Shown here: positions 8,384 through 15,899 of the stretch, piece after piece
How positions within the stretch are numbered: the first letter of the stretch is position 1
How the letters are laid out: each line of letters starts with the position of its first letter
From: Ktedonobacteraceae bacterium
Lineage (GTDB): Bacteria > Chloroflexota > Ktedonobacteria > Ktedonobacterales > Ktedonobacteraceae
DNA: 25,039 nt
Direction: 5' to 3'
NCBI GenBank assembly: GCA_014896635.1
Contig: JADBKA010000052.1
Location: 1 to 25,039, forward strand
Notes under the pieces: generated by a model
What the model was told of the DNA's origin: nothing
Databases searched by the model: none
What the model saw: the letters and a program-made list of their open reading frames with translations, nothing else
Translations under genes and position numbers: made by a program

Positions 8384-10273
8384 TTAAAAATGAACAACGC
8401 GATCTATCACCATGACAGCGAAAATGGCGGCCAGGTAGCAGTTTGAGTACCAGAATAGCGTACGCGCCCAGCGCTTGCTCTCATGGTCGAGCCAGAGCCG
8501 GACCGCCATGTAGATCAAGATGCCACCCAGGATCAGTGACGAAACGAGATAGATGTAGCCCATTGTACGCATAGCGAAAAGCACTAGCGTCACACCGATC
8601 AGTAGCAGCGAATACAGCAGTATCTGCTTGCGTGTCTCGTGTTCGCCCATCATCACCGGGAGCATCGGCACTTTCGCTTTCTCATAGTCTTTCTGAATTA
8701 ACAGAGAAAGCGCCCAGAAATGGGGAGGCGTCCAGTAGAAGATGATGGCGAAGAGCCAGATGGCTGGTAGAGAAATCGTGTTGGTGACTGCGGTCCAGCC
8801 CACCAGCACCGGCACTGCACCGGCGGCTCCCCCGATCACGATATTCTGTGCCGTGCTACGCTTCAGTCCCATTGTATAGACAAACACGTAGAAGAGGATA
8901 GCAGCAAAAGATAGCGTGGCACTGAGCAGGTTCACAAGGGTGCTGAAGACAATGAACGAACCGATACCCAGGACGACGCCAAAAATGAGCGCATTGAGCG
9001 GTTTGACCTTCCCTGCCGGCAAAGCGCGGCGCTGCGTGCGTCCCATGATCTGGTCGATATCACGGTCGATATAGCAGTTGATACTGTTTGCGCTCCCCGC
9101 TGCCATCGCGCCACCAATCATCGTAGCCAGGAAGAGATCCAGACGTGGCAAGCCCCGGTTGGCAATCGCCATCGCTGCTGCTGTTGTTCCCAGGAGCAGG
9201 ACGGTGACGTGAGGCTTCATCAGGTCTACGTAGCTATTGATGGTCTGGCGCACACTCCCCACACGCCCCGTCGATTTCTTCGGCTCTATCTGAACCGCCG
9301 GACTCTCTCCCTCACCACTTTCCGTATTACCGATCTGCTGGGTAGCGGGAGCAGCGCGTAACTGTCGCGCGGCCAGCGCTGCTACGGCGACTATGCAGCC
9401 AAATGCTGCCGTTGCCAGCGCCAGGTGCAGGATAGCAATGCCGATGGGCTTGTTCCAGAGCACGACCAGCGCACCAACAGCCGATTGGGCGATGAAGAAG
9501 ATGCCGCCAGCCACTGCCAGCCAGGTCTGTGCTGGCGCTATTGCACGCCTGCGCCAGGCCTGGATAATGGCCCAGAGCAGGATCAGGCCGACGAATACCG
9601 CGACATAGCGGTGGAGCATGTTGATATCGCTCAACTGGAGCCGCACCGCCCACGAAGGTGCCTGACCACACAGCGGCCAGCCGGGGCAGGCCAGGGAAGC
9701 GCCGCTATTGAAAACATAGGAGCCACTGAGTACCAGTCCGTACATAAAGATGGCAGTAATTGCTGCCAGACGCGCAAACTTGAGGGTCTTTTCGCGCGGC
9801 TCCCTAGTTGCTGCCGGTTCATGACTCATTACCGCGAGCGTGATGATGGTGGCAAAAAACGCCTGAGCCGCTGCCAGATGGGACGTGATAATTGGTCCGT
9901 AGAGTAATAAAAGGACTGTCAGCCCACCAAGCACAATTTGCACGATCAGGAGAACGATTGCCAGGATCGTTGGGATGACAAGCTGCCGCTGCTTGCGGGC
10001 CTGGAGGAAAATACAGACGGCAAGGACAGCAAGCAAGATTCCCACGATGCCAGCAACGTAGCGGTGGACCTCTTCAAGCAGCGCCCCGTAGTCGCCACTG
10101 TAAAAGAGGCGGCCATAGCATAGTGGCCAGTCCGGGCAGCTCAGGCCGGCATTATTGGCTCGCACGGTCACACCGAGCGATACCAGCAAATACGTAAAGC
10201 CGACCGTGACCCATGCCAGCCTGCGGATAAACTGCATCGTAATGAGACCGGTGATGCGGCGTGTAAGCTGCAT
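8384..10273 (-). CDS. ctaAB: Heme A synthase (CtaA/COX15) - heme O synthase (CtaB/COX10) fusion
   Basis: One 629-residue membrane protein covers both steps from protoheme to heme A. Residues ~14-300 are CtaA: two four-helix halves, each with a CPxWPLC motif in an external loop (C46-C52 and C196-C202) and histidines expected to bind heme (H70 in EVHRYVA, H132, H221 in MLHRYVA, H283). A polar linker (~303-345) leads to CtaB, a UbiA-family farnesyltransferase with the Asp-rich motif NCYIDRDIDQIMGRTQRRALP (N399, D403, D407) and YWTPPHFWALSLLIQKDY with VPMLPV. An in-frame TTG at 10309 would add 12 residues. I prefer ATG 10273, preceded by AAGGGGAA. From memory, such fusions occur in Thermus and Chloroflexota. 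The adjacent caa3 oxidase genes are the expected consumers of heme A. Confidence 0.93.
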   Translation of the reverse strand: MQLTRRITGLITMQFIRRLAWVTVGFTYLLVSLGVTVRANNAGLSCPDWPLCYGRLFYSGDYGALLEEVHRYVAGIVGILLAVLAVCIFLQARKQRQLVIPTILAIVLLIVQIVLGGLTVLLLLYGPIITSHLAAAQAFFATIITLAVMSHEPAATREPREKTLKFARLAAITAIFMYGLVLSGSYVFNSGASLACPGWPLCGQAPSWAVRLQLSDINMLHRYVAVFVGLILLWAIIQAWRRRAIAPAQTWLAVAGGIFFIAQSAVGALVVLWNKPIGIAILHLALATAAFGCIVAVAALAARQLRAAPATQQIGNTESGEGESPAVQIEPKKSTGRVGSVRQTINSYVDLMKPHVTVLLLGTTAAAMAIANRGLPRLDLFLATMIGGAMAAGSANSINCYIDRDIDQIMGRTQRRALPAGKVKPLNALIFGVVLGIGSFIVFSTLVNLLSATLSFAAILFYVFVYTMGLKRSTAQNIVIGGAAGAVPVLVGWTAVTNTISLPAIWLFAIIFYWTPPHFWALSLLIQKDYEKAKVPMLPVMMGEHETRKQILLYSLLLIGVTLVLFAMRTMGYIYLVSSLILGGILIYMAVRLWLDHESKRWARTLFWYSNCYLAAIFAVMVIDRVVHF

Positions 10274-10652
10274 AGACAAAGGCTTCCCCTTTTTTGAGAG
10301 ATATTTCAATCGGTTCTATTGTCGTCCTCTCTCCTGATACTTCCCTTGCAAATTCTTCGCCTCGCCTTACAATTGCCTGAACGATTTTGTCCCGGAGTAG
10401 TGGGCTCTGGCTGCCCGGCCTGACTCTTGAGAGACTATGCTATAGTACGTACGAAGATAAATCGAAAGTGGAAGTCCTCCCGGCTTTGCAGGCTACTCTT
10501 CTATCGTTCAGGTGCTTTTAAGGTTGATCCTGGAATCTGCAAGCCTCCTGTTAGGAAAACACCCTACAGTAGTTAGCATGATGGGTGGGTATCGCTAGAA
10601 ATGCCAGGAACCTGATCCCATACCTGGGATGGGGCTTAAGAAAGGATTTTTC
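10274..10652. other. Divergent regulatory region and long coxB leader
   Basis: This gene-free stretch separates the ctaAB/SCO unit (-) from the oxidase genes (+). It holds an extended -10 candidate at 10438-10446 reading rightwards. Beyond that lies a ~200-base leader with a short hairpin, ATCCCA/TGGGAT (10615-10630), which competes with an alternative pairing CCAGG (10604-10608)/CCTGG (10623-10627). GGTG (10511-10514) and CACC (10559-10562) could close a larger domain. I could not match the leader to a riboswitch class I know. No clear leftward promoter was identified. Confidence 0.45.
10438..10446 (+). promoter_or_regulatory. Extended -10 promoter candidate for the oxidase operon
   Basis: TGCTATAGT is a TGn-type extended -10 with one mismatch to TATAAT. 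The only -35-like element is CTGACT with a short 15-base spacer. It would start a transcript about 200 bases before the leader ORF. The same TGnTATAGT form recurs at 15140-15148. Confidence 0.4.
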
Positions 10653-10703
10653 ATGACGTTATCGCTCATGGTCAAAAACTTGTTTCAGGAGAGTAAGACG
10701 TGA
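10653..10703 (+). CDS. 16-codon leader ORF overlapping the coxB start
   Basis: ATG 10653 is preceded by AAAGGA (10641-10646, 6-base spacing) and encodes MTLSLMVKNLFQESKT. Its TGA (10701-10703) overlaps the coxB GTG (10700-10702) as GTGA, the classic arrangement for translational coupling. The coxB Shine-Dalgarno AGGAGAG (10687-10693) lies inside this ORF, so a ribosome translating it would cover or expose that site. It has no cysteine, histidine or amino-acid run that would suggest a sensing mechanism. The overlap and ribosome-binding site are seen directly; a regulatory role is inference. Confidence 0.5.
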   Translation: MTLSLMVKNLFQESKT

Positions 10704-11878
10704 GAACGCCTTTATTTAGCAGGGCGAAGCGCTGGGTATCCCTGGCAGCGGGGATGCTTCTATCCTCGGTTCTCCTGGCCGCGTGCGGAGAGAACGCGCC
10801 TTCGACTCTGGATACGCATGGCTTCGTTGCCAACAGCGAAGGAGTGGTATTCTGGGCCATCCTGATCATTGCCACTATTGTCTTCGTTGGCGTCGAAGGC
10901 GCGCTGATCTACTCGATTTTCCGCTACCGGGAACGCCCCGGTGCGCCCAGGCCGCGCCAGATTCACGGAAATCTCAAGATTGAGATTGTCTGGACGGTCA
11001 TTCCGATGGTGATTCTGTTCGTGGTGCTTTTCTTCACCATTCGGGGACTGTTTGAAGTCGCGCCCCAGGCGGAACCGAAAACCGGCCAGGTTGTTCGCGT
11101 AGAAGCGGTAGGGCATCAGTGGTGGTGGGAGTTCTATTATGAGGATTACAAGTTCACCACTGCCGATACCATGCATATTCCTGCCGGTGCGACGATCCAT
11201 GTGGATCTGTATACCAACAACGTTATTCACAGCTTCTGGGTGCCTCAGCTCACTGGCAAGACCGATCTTATTCCCGGCCACAAAAACACAAAGTGGTTTA
11301 ATGCCGACCCCACTGCTGTCGGTAAAACCTTCACTGGAATCTGTGCTGAGTATTGTGGGACGCAGCATGGTAACATGCGCTTTACCGTCGTCGTTGATGA
11401 TCAGAATAGCTTCCAGACGTGGGTCTCTGCTCAGCAGCAAGCTGCGGTAACTCCAGCCGCCGGCAGTCTTGCCGAGCAAGGTGCCAAGCTCTTCGCCAAT
11501 CAGTGTGCGAGCTGTCACGGCATTGTCGGGGTGAACATGAAACCCAATGCCAATGGTGCGGGTCAATTCGGCTATATTGATCCTGCGCAGTCCTGTGATG
11601 ACCCGAAAGCTCAGTGTCTCGTCGGCCCGGACCTGACGCATTTTGGCAGCCGTAATCTGATCGCCGGTGGTGTGCTGGAGTCCACAAATAATGTGGCGTG
11701 GAAAGACGATCCAAAATGCAAACCTGATAACCCCAATCTCTTCCAGGAATGCAATCTGGCGAAGTGGTTGAAAGACCCGGAGGGCGTCAAGCCAGGCAAT
11801 GATATGGCCGGGGCTACAGCATCTCTGACCAACGATCAGATCAGGCAGCTTGTGGCCTATCTGGAGAGTCTGACGTAA
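10700..11878 (+). CDS. coxB: Cytochrome c oxidase subunit II with fused cytochrome c (caa3 type)
   Basis: Subunit II takes electrons through its external CuA centre. The 392-residue product starts at GTG 10700 with AGGAGAG 6 bases upstream. It has a lipoprotein signal ending LLAAC (C29 lipidation), two transmembrane helices (~45-75 and ~96-118), and then the cupredoxin domain with the aromatic GHQWWWEF (139-146). CuA ligands are H177, C215, E217, C219, H223 and M226 (CAEYCGTQHGNM). A C-terminal class I cytochrome c follows: CASCH (269-273) with a likely Met ligand at M369 (GNDMAG). The c domain is longer than usual and carries an insertion with four extra cysteines (C299, C306, C340, C351). 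The first coxA copy follows after 80 bases. The SCO and heme A genes are divergent neighbours. Confidence 0.96.
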   Translation: MRTPLFSRAKRWVSLAAGMLLSSVLLAACGENAPSTLDTHGFVANSEGVVFWAILIIATIVFVGVEGALIYSIFRYRERPGAPRPRQIHGNLKIEIVWTVIPMVILFVVLFFTIRGLFEVAPQAEPKTGQVVRVEAVGHQWWWEFYYEDYKFTTADTMHIPAGATIHVDLYTNNVIHSFWVPQLTGKTDLIPGHKNTKWFNADPTAVGKTFTGICAEYCGTQHGNMRFTVVVDDQNSFQTWVSAQQQAAVTPAAGSLAEQGAKLFANQCASCHGIVGVNMKPNANGAGQFGYIDPAQSCDDPKAQCLVGPDLTHFGSRNLIAGGVLESTNNVAWKDDPKCKPDNPNLFQECNLAKWLKDPEGVKPGNDMAGATASLTNDQIRQLVAYLESLT

Positions 11879-11958
11879 ATCCATCGGTAGCCGACCTATC
11901 CTCTGTCTTTATGGGAGACAAATGGATAGCGGCTGCTGGATATTTGGAGGGATGGTTC

Positions 11959-13650
11959 ATGGCAACGCGCGTAGCAGGTGATGGTGCGATAACCACAACG
12001 ATTCGCAAGAGAAGTTTCAGCGAGAGCTATCTCGGCGAGTGGCTGACTACAACCGATCATAAAAAAATCGGACTGATGTACCTGTTTGCGGGCATCTTCT
12101 TCTTTCTAGTGGCGGGCCTTGAGGCGCTCATGGTTCGCGCTCAACTGGCGGTGCCGAATGGCAAGGTGTTGAGTCCTGAAGAGTACAACCAGCTTTTCAC
12201 CATGCACGGCACGACGATGCTCTTCCTGTTTGTCATCCCGGTCATTTCCGGTCTGGCAAACTATTTTGTGCCTCTAATGATCGGGGCGCGTGATATGGCT
12301 TTCCCGCGTCTGAACGCGCTCAGTTTCTGGATATTGCTCTTTGGCGGTGTGTTTGTGCAGTCCAGTTTCTTGCTGGGGCAGGCGCCTAATGGCGGCTGGT
12401 TTCTGTACATGCCGCTCAATGAGACCAACGCAGGCTGTAATCATGCATTCGCCTGCGTGCAGGGCATGAATGCTGATTTCTGGCTGCTTGGCGCGACGAT
12501 GTTTGGGGTCTCGTCGATTGCCGCCTCGCTCAATTTCGTGGTGACGATCTTCAAGCTGCGCGCGCCCGGCATGAGCATCAACCGCATCCCGCTTTTCTGC
12601 TGGATGATGATGGTGCAGTCCTTCCTGCTGCTCTTCTCGCTGCCCAGCGTCACGGCTGCGATCTTCCTGGCGCTGCTGGACCGCCATCTCGGCACGCATT
12701 TCTACCAGTATACTGCCGGCGGTGATTCGCTGCTCTGGCAGCACCTGTTCTGGGCTTTCGGGCATCCAGAGGTGTACATCTTGATTCTGCCGCCATTCGG
12801 GATCGTCTCCGAAGTATTGCCCGTTTTCTCGCGCAAGCCGATCTTTGGCTACACGTTCGTCGCCTGGTCGGGCGTGGCTATCGGCTTTTTGAGCTTCGCA
12901 GTCTGGGCGCACCATATGTATGCAGTGGGCTTGCCACCCGTTGCTCAGGCCTTCTTTGCTACTGCCACGACGCTGATCGCTATCCCGACTGGCGTGAAGA
13001 TGTTCAACTGGCTTGCCACTATCTACGGTGGAAAGCTGAACTTGAAGACACCGCTGCTCTTTGCGCTCGGTTTCATCGCGGTGTTCCTGATCGGTGGACT
13101 GAGTGGCGTGGCTGTGGCTGTGACGCCTGTTGACTACCAGGTGACTGACAGCTACTTTGTCGTCTCGCATTTCCACTATGTGCTCTTTGGTGGCGCTGCC
13201 CTGGGCCTGTTTGCCGGCATTTACTACTGGTTCCCCAAAATGACCGGTAAAATGCTCAATGATCACCTGGGCAAGTGGCATTTCTGGCTGATCATGATTG
13301 GCCTGAACCTGCTCTTCTTCCCCATGATGATCCTGGGGGTGCTGGGCATGCCGCGCCGTGTTTATACCTATCCTGCCAATCTGGGCTGGAACGAGCTGAA
13401 TCTGCTGTCGTCAATCGGGGCTTTCATTGTGGGCGTCTCGGTGATGATCTTCGTCTATAATCTGATCATTTCGCTCAAGAGTGGCGAGAAATCTGGTGAC
13501 GATCCCTGGGATGCCTTCACACTGGAGTGGGATACCGCTACTCCGCCCGGACCCGGCAACTTCTTACATATCCCGGTGGTGCGCAGTCGCCGCCCGTTCT
13601 TTGACAAAAAATACCCGGAGATCGCTGACTGGAAGTCGGAAATCCCCTGA
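11959..13650 (+). CDS. coxA: Cytochrome c oxidase subunit I, copy 1
   Basis: This is the catalytic heme-copper subunit that reduces O2 to water and pumps protons. ATG 11959 has GGAGGG at 11946-11951; an upstream in-frame ATG at 11911 has no such site, and the chosen start gives 563 residues, the same as copy 2. Ligands seen are H83 and H406 (low-spin heme), H404 (high-spin heme), and H269, H318, H319 (CuB), with Y273 in GHPEVY for the His-Tyr cross-link. D-channel residues D112 and N119 (RDMAFPRLN), E271, and K-channel T337, T344 and K347 (TATTLIAIPTGVK) are all present, so this is an A-family proton-pumping type. An external loop has GCNHAFAC (C160, C166). The C-terminus has a hydrophilic tail ending KKYPEIADWK, shared with copy 2. 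Confidence 0.97.
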   Translation: MATRVAGDGAITTTIRKRSFSESYLGEWLTTTDHKKIGLMYLFAGIFFFLVAGLEALMVRAQLAVPNGKVLSPEEYNQLFTMHGTTMLFLFVIPVISGLANYFVPLMIGARDMAFPRLNALSFWILLFGGVFVQSSFLLGQAPNGGWFLYMPLNETNAGCNHAFACVQGMNADFWLLGATMFGVSSIAASLNFVVTIFKLRAPGMSINRIPLFCWMMMVQSFLLLFSLPSVTAAIFLALLDRHLGTHFYQYTAGGDSLLWQHLFWAFGHPEVYILILPPFGIVSEVLPVFSRKPIFGYTFVAWSGVAIGFLSFAVWAHHMYAVGLPPVAQAFFATATTLIAIPTGVKMFNWLATIYGGKLNLKTPLLFALGFIAVFLIGGLSGVAVAVTPVDYQVTDSYFVVSHFHYVLFGGAALGLFAGIYYWFPKMTGKMLNDHLGKWHFWLIMIGLNLLFFPMMILGVLGMPRRVYTYPANLGWNELNLLSSIGAFIVGVSVMIFVYNLIISLKSGEKSGDDPWDAFTLEWDTATPPGPGNFLHIPVVRSRRPFFDKKYPEIADWKSEIP

Positions 13651-13783
13651 TGCATGTGGGAAGCTTCCCTGGCCGGTGTTTCTAGAGACAGGAATGGGTC
13701 CTCAGGGCCGCCAGAGGCTTATGGCAATCTGTCCGGGGATACTGAAAGGACGCGGGTACTGAAACTAGTAGAGGAAGAGGAAA

Positions 13784-14203
13784 ATGGCGTTGCAAGAACA
13801 GCGCAACAATGCTCAACAACAGGCTGCCGCAAGCGAAAGCGGCAATGAACAGGTGCAGAAGGTTGAAGTTGAGAGCAGCGAGAACGTTGCAAATGGAACG
13901 ACTCCCTCTGAGGAGCCTGTGAAGCAGGAGGAACAAAAAGAAAAGCCATCGTCAGATGGATCTGAAGCAGAGGCTGTAGCCGAAGCAACTTCGGCCACTC
14001 CTCAGGAGAAACGCGACAAAAAGAAGGTGACGCGCATCGTCACCGAGGAAGAGATCTCGCCCAGGCCGAGTTTCTGGCCTCTGCTCCTTGCGCTTTCAAT
14101 CTGTGTGCTGGCTGTGGGATTGATGTTCCATCCTGTCATTCTGGGCATTGGCGCTGTTCTTGTGCTTGTCTCTGCCATCGGTTGGGCAAGGGAAAAGCTG
14201 TAA
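13784..14203 (+). CDS. Cytochrome c oxidase subunit IV-like small membrane protein
   Basis: The 139-residue product has a ~85-residue charged, low-complexity N-terminus rich in Q, E, S, A and K, then PRPSFWPLLLALS and two hydrophobic helices ending SAIGWAREKL. The pattern P-x-P-S-[FWY]-W-P-L ... GWAxE is what I associate with small subunit IV proteins of Gram-positive and Chloroflexota oxidases. These probably stabilise the complex rather than catalyse. It lies between subunit I and subunit III genes. A purine-rich GAGGAAGAGG directly precedes ATG 13784. The long acidic/basic N-terminus is unusual and is probably disordered. The assignment rests on the motif, size and position rather than on a definite family match. 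Confidence 0.75.
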   Translation: MALQEQRNNAQQQAAASESGNEQVQKVEVESSENVANGTTPSEEPVKQEEQKEKPSSDGSEAEAVAEATSATPQEKRDKKKVTRIVTEEEISPRPSFWPLLLALSICVLAVGLMFHPVILGIGAVLVLVSAIGWAREKL

Positions 14204-14213
14204 AAGGAAGGCG

Positions 14214-14264
14214 GGGGTCCAGGGGGCCGCGACCCCTTGACGGAGTGCGAGGTGTCCTCGCTCC
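14214..14264 (+). other. Two consecutive hairpins between the subunit IV-like gene and coxC
   Basis: GGGGTC (14214-14219) pairs with GACCCC (14231-14236). GCGAGG (14247-14252) pairs with CCTCGC (14256-14261), with flanking GGA/TCC. No T-run follows. They could tune relative expression or stability of the two cistrons. Confidence 0.35.
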
Positions 14265-14340
14265 TTACCATTTCTTCCTTTAGAAAGAGAAAAATGGGGA
14301 AAAGCGGCTGTTATTGGTACAAAAAATAGGGAGTTAAGAT

Positions 14341-15006
14341 ATGAGTGCTGCTCACGGGGAGCAGGTAAGAATCCTGGAAGAACATCATGTTGAGGAAGGC
14401 CGCAGCGTCAACTGGTGGGGCATGATCTTTTTCATTGCTTCTGAGGCGCTGATCTTTGCCAACCTGATCGCTGCCTATCTCTACCTGGAGATTCGCGGTC
14501 TGCAAGCGGGGCAGCCCTGGGTGCTGCCCAATGGGGAAGCCCTGGATTTCATCTACCCTCTTATTAACACCTTTATCCTGCTATCGAGCAGTGGCACCGC
14601 TATTATTGCGATGCGGGGTGTGAAGAGGGGGAACTGGCGTTGGGTGGCCGGATGGCTGACGGTGACAATGGTGCTTGGCCTGATCTTCCTGGGCGGCCAG
14701 GCCTATGAATATACCAACCTGTTCAGTCAAGGCTTCACCTTGTCGAGCGCCGGCATTACCAAACCGCTGTTTAACAAGGCGTTCGGGTCGGCTTTCTTCA
14801 CGCTGACCGGCTTTCACGGCCTGCATGTGACGGTTGGCATTATCTTCTTGCTGATCGTGATTATTCGCACGCTGCGTGGCCATTTCAACGAGAAGAAGCA
14901 CTTTGCTGTCGAAGCGGTTGATATGTACTGGCACTTTGTCGATCTCGTCTGGGTTTTCGTGTTCAGTACCGTCTACCTGCTGCCTTTGCTGATGGGTGGC
15001 AAATAA
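14341..15006 (+). CDS. coxC: Cytochrome c oxidase subunit III
   Basis: Subunit III is a non-catalytic membrane subunit that stabilises subunit I and its proton uptake. The 221-residue product begins with a short polar segment followed by WWGMIFFIASEALIFANLIAAYLY, and has later helices with NTFILLSSSGTAIIAMRG, LGLIFLGGQAYEYTNL, FFTLTGFHGLHVTVG and VDMYWHFVDLVWVFVFSTVYLL. These are the conserved SE, GQxxEY, FHGLHV and YWHFVDxVW signatures. About five helices and the length fit the short Gram-positive form. AGGGAG lies 7 bases before the ATG. Its position after subunits II, I and IV completes a standard oxidase operon. Confidence 0.96.
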   Translation: MSAAHGEQVRILEEHHVEEGRSVNWWGMIFFIASEALIFANLIAAYLYLEIRGLQAGQPWVLPNGEALDFIYPLINTFILLSSSGTAIIAMRGVKRGNWRWVAGWLTVTMVLGLIFLGGQAYEYTNLFSQGFTLSSAGITKPLFNKAFGSAFFTLTGFHGLHVTVGIIFLLIVIIRTLRGHFNEKKHFAVEAVDMYWHFVDLVWVFVFSTVYLLPLLMGGK

Positions 15007-15020
15007 CTCGACAGTTGCCA

Positions 15021-15051
15021 GAGGGTGCAAAGCTATCGACGCTGCATCCTC
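15021..15051 (+). other. Hairpin after coxC
   Basis: GAGGGTGCA (15021-15029) and TGCATCCTC (15043-15051) form a 9-bp stem with one G-U pair. There is no T-run, so termination is doubtful. It may separate coxC from the next gene. Confidence 0.3.
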
Positions 15052-15139
15052 CCGGCGAGTGGAGAGTACGTGACAATGGCTCTGTGCGGTCGTTTTTGCA
15101 GGGTGATATCGAGAGAAAGACGGAAGCCTCTTCGCCATG

Positions 15140-15148
15140 TGTTATAGT
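15140..15148 (+). promoter_or_regulatory. Extended -10 promoter candidate for the zinc-ribbon gene
   Basis: TGTTATAGT lies 64 bases before ATG 15213 and has the same TGnTATAGT form as the candidate before coxB. No good -35 is visible. Confidence 0.35.
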
Positions 15149-15212
15149 GAGTGAAGGAAAACGGAAGTCCTTTGTAAGACATTGTGCTGGAATACAGAAG
15201 GATGGGGAAGAG

Positions 15213-15638
15213 ATGAAAGAGGGGCTATCTGGACGAAAGTTGATCGCTGAGGATCAGCCAGTAGAAGGCGGTAGGGTAAAGAGACGGACAGCTCTGCACT
15301 GTTCGATTTGTTCACGGCGCATCTGGTTCTCGCCGTTCCATCTTATGGAACCTGAAGGGGTGCCGGAACCACCACGCTCGTGGGTGCTATGTAAAGGCTG
15401 CTATACCAGCCTGCAAGGGGAGTTGAGACGCTCACCTGTCCTTTCGCCTCTGCGCCTGCGTGTCGCTATTGGCCTGGTAGCTGCTGAACGCTGGCCTCTG
15501 GCTTACCCTGACAGAATCAAATCTTACCTGTATGATCGCCGCTGGGTCGTTGCGATTGCCATTGGTTCTTTCATTGCCATACTGCTTCACCTGGTGATCA
15601 TTGTGATAGTTGCCACGCTGTATAGTTATGGTGGTTAA
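15213..15638 (+). CDS. Small zinc-ribbon protein with C-terminal membrane helix, function unknown
   Basis: An open frame extends upstream to 15015, but the N-terminal part reads as non-coding and ATG 15213 follows GGATGGGGAAG, so I use it (141 residues). The product has a CSIC ... CKGC pair of CxxC knuckles about 30 residues apart (LHCSICSRRIWFSP and WVLCKGCYTSL), which would bind one zinc. A basic amphipathic middle region follows, and then a single strongly hydrophobic C-terminal helix (VVAIAIGSFIAILLHLVIIVIVATL). I do not recognise a family. Its place between coxC and the second coxA suggests a membrane-associated accessory or regulatory role for the oxidase, but nothing in the sequence proves this. 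Confidence 0.65.
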   Translation: MKEGLSGRKLIAEDQPVEGGRVKRRTALHCSICSRRIWFSPFHLMEPEGVPEPPRSWVLCKGCYTSLQGELRRSPVLSPLRLRVAIGLVAAERWPLAYPDRIKSYLYDRRWVVAIAIGSFIAILLHLVIIVIVATLYSYGG

Positions 15639-15701
15639 TGGCCACTACGGTGATACCACTGCTAATAGAGGGTGGGCAGCGGGCAATGTGTCGGTGTTCC
15701 C

Positions 15702-15730
15702 TTGACATGTGTTCGTACAATACGAATTGT
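15702..15730 (+). promoter_or_regulatory. TTGACA box with overlapping palindromic operator-like site upstream of coxA copy 2
   Basis: A consensus TTGACA is at 15702-15707. Directly downstream is TTCGTA-CAA-TACGAA (15712-15726), with perfect 6-base arms, overlapped by ACAAT-ACGA-ATTGT (15717-15730). No good -10 exists at 16-18 bases, though AATTGT at 15725-15730 sits at 17. A dimeric repressor bound here would block such a promoter. I cannot name the regulator family. Confidence 0.35.
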
Positions 15731-15853
15731 CGGGAGGGTCTGAGGAGGAGGGGAAGGGGGAGACAACTGCTGAAAAACTTTACTGGGCAGAGGTACGACA
15801 GTATGTAGACCCACAGATAGAGAAAATTTGAAGTAATTCATAGATAATCTGCC

Positions 15854-15878
15854 TGGCCCATGCCTCTCCTATGGGTCA
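15854..15878 (+). other. Leader hairpin just before the coxA copy 2 ribosome-binding site
   Basis: TGGCCCAT (15854-15861) pairs with ATGGGTCA (15871-15878), with one G-U pair, ending 7 bases before AGGAGG (15886-15891). It leaves the ribosome-binding site free and could protect the 5' end or host a regulator. Confidence 0.35.
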
Positions 15879-15899
15879 GAGAGCGAGGAGGAATTGCTT

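Noticed and set aside
10760..11884. 374-codon open frame antisense to coxB
   Set aside because: No recognisable domain, and it lies fully opposite a complete caa3 subunit II.
12274..13281. 335-codon open frame antisense to coxA copy 1
   Set aside because: It mirrors a clearly real, conserved gene. The product is rich in R, E, Q and H with no domain, and the long open frame follows from the codon bias of coxA.
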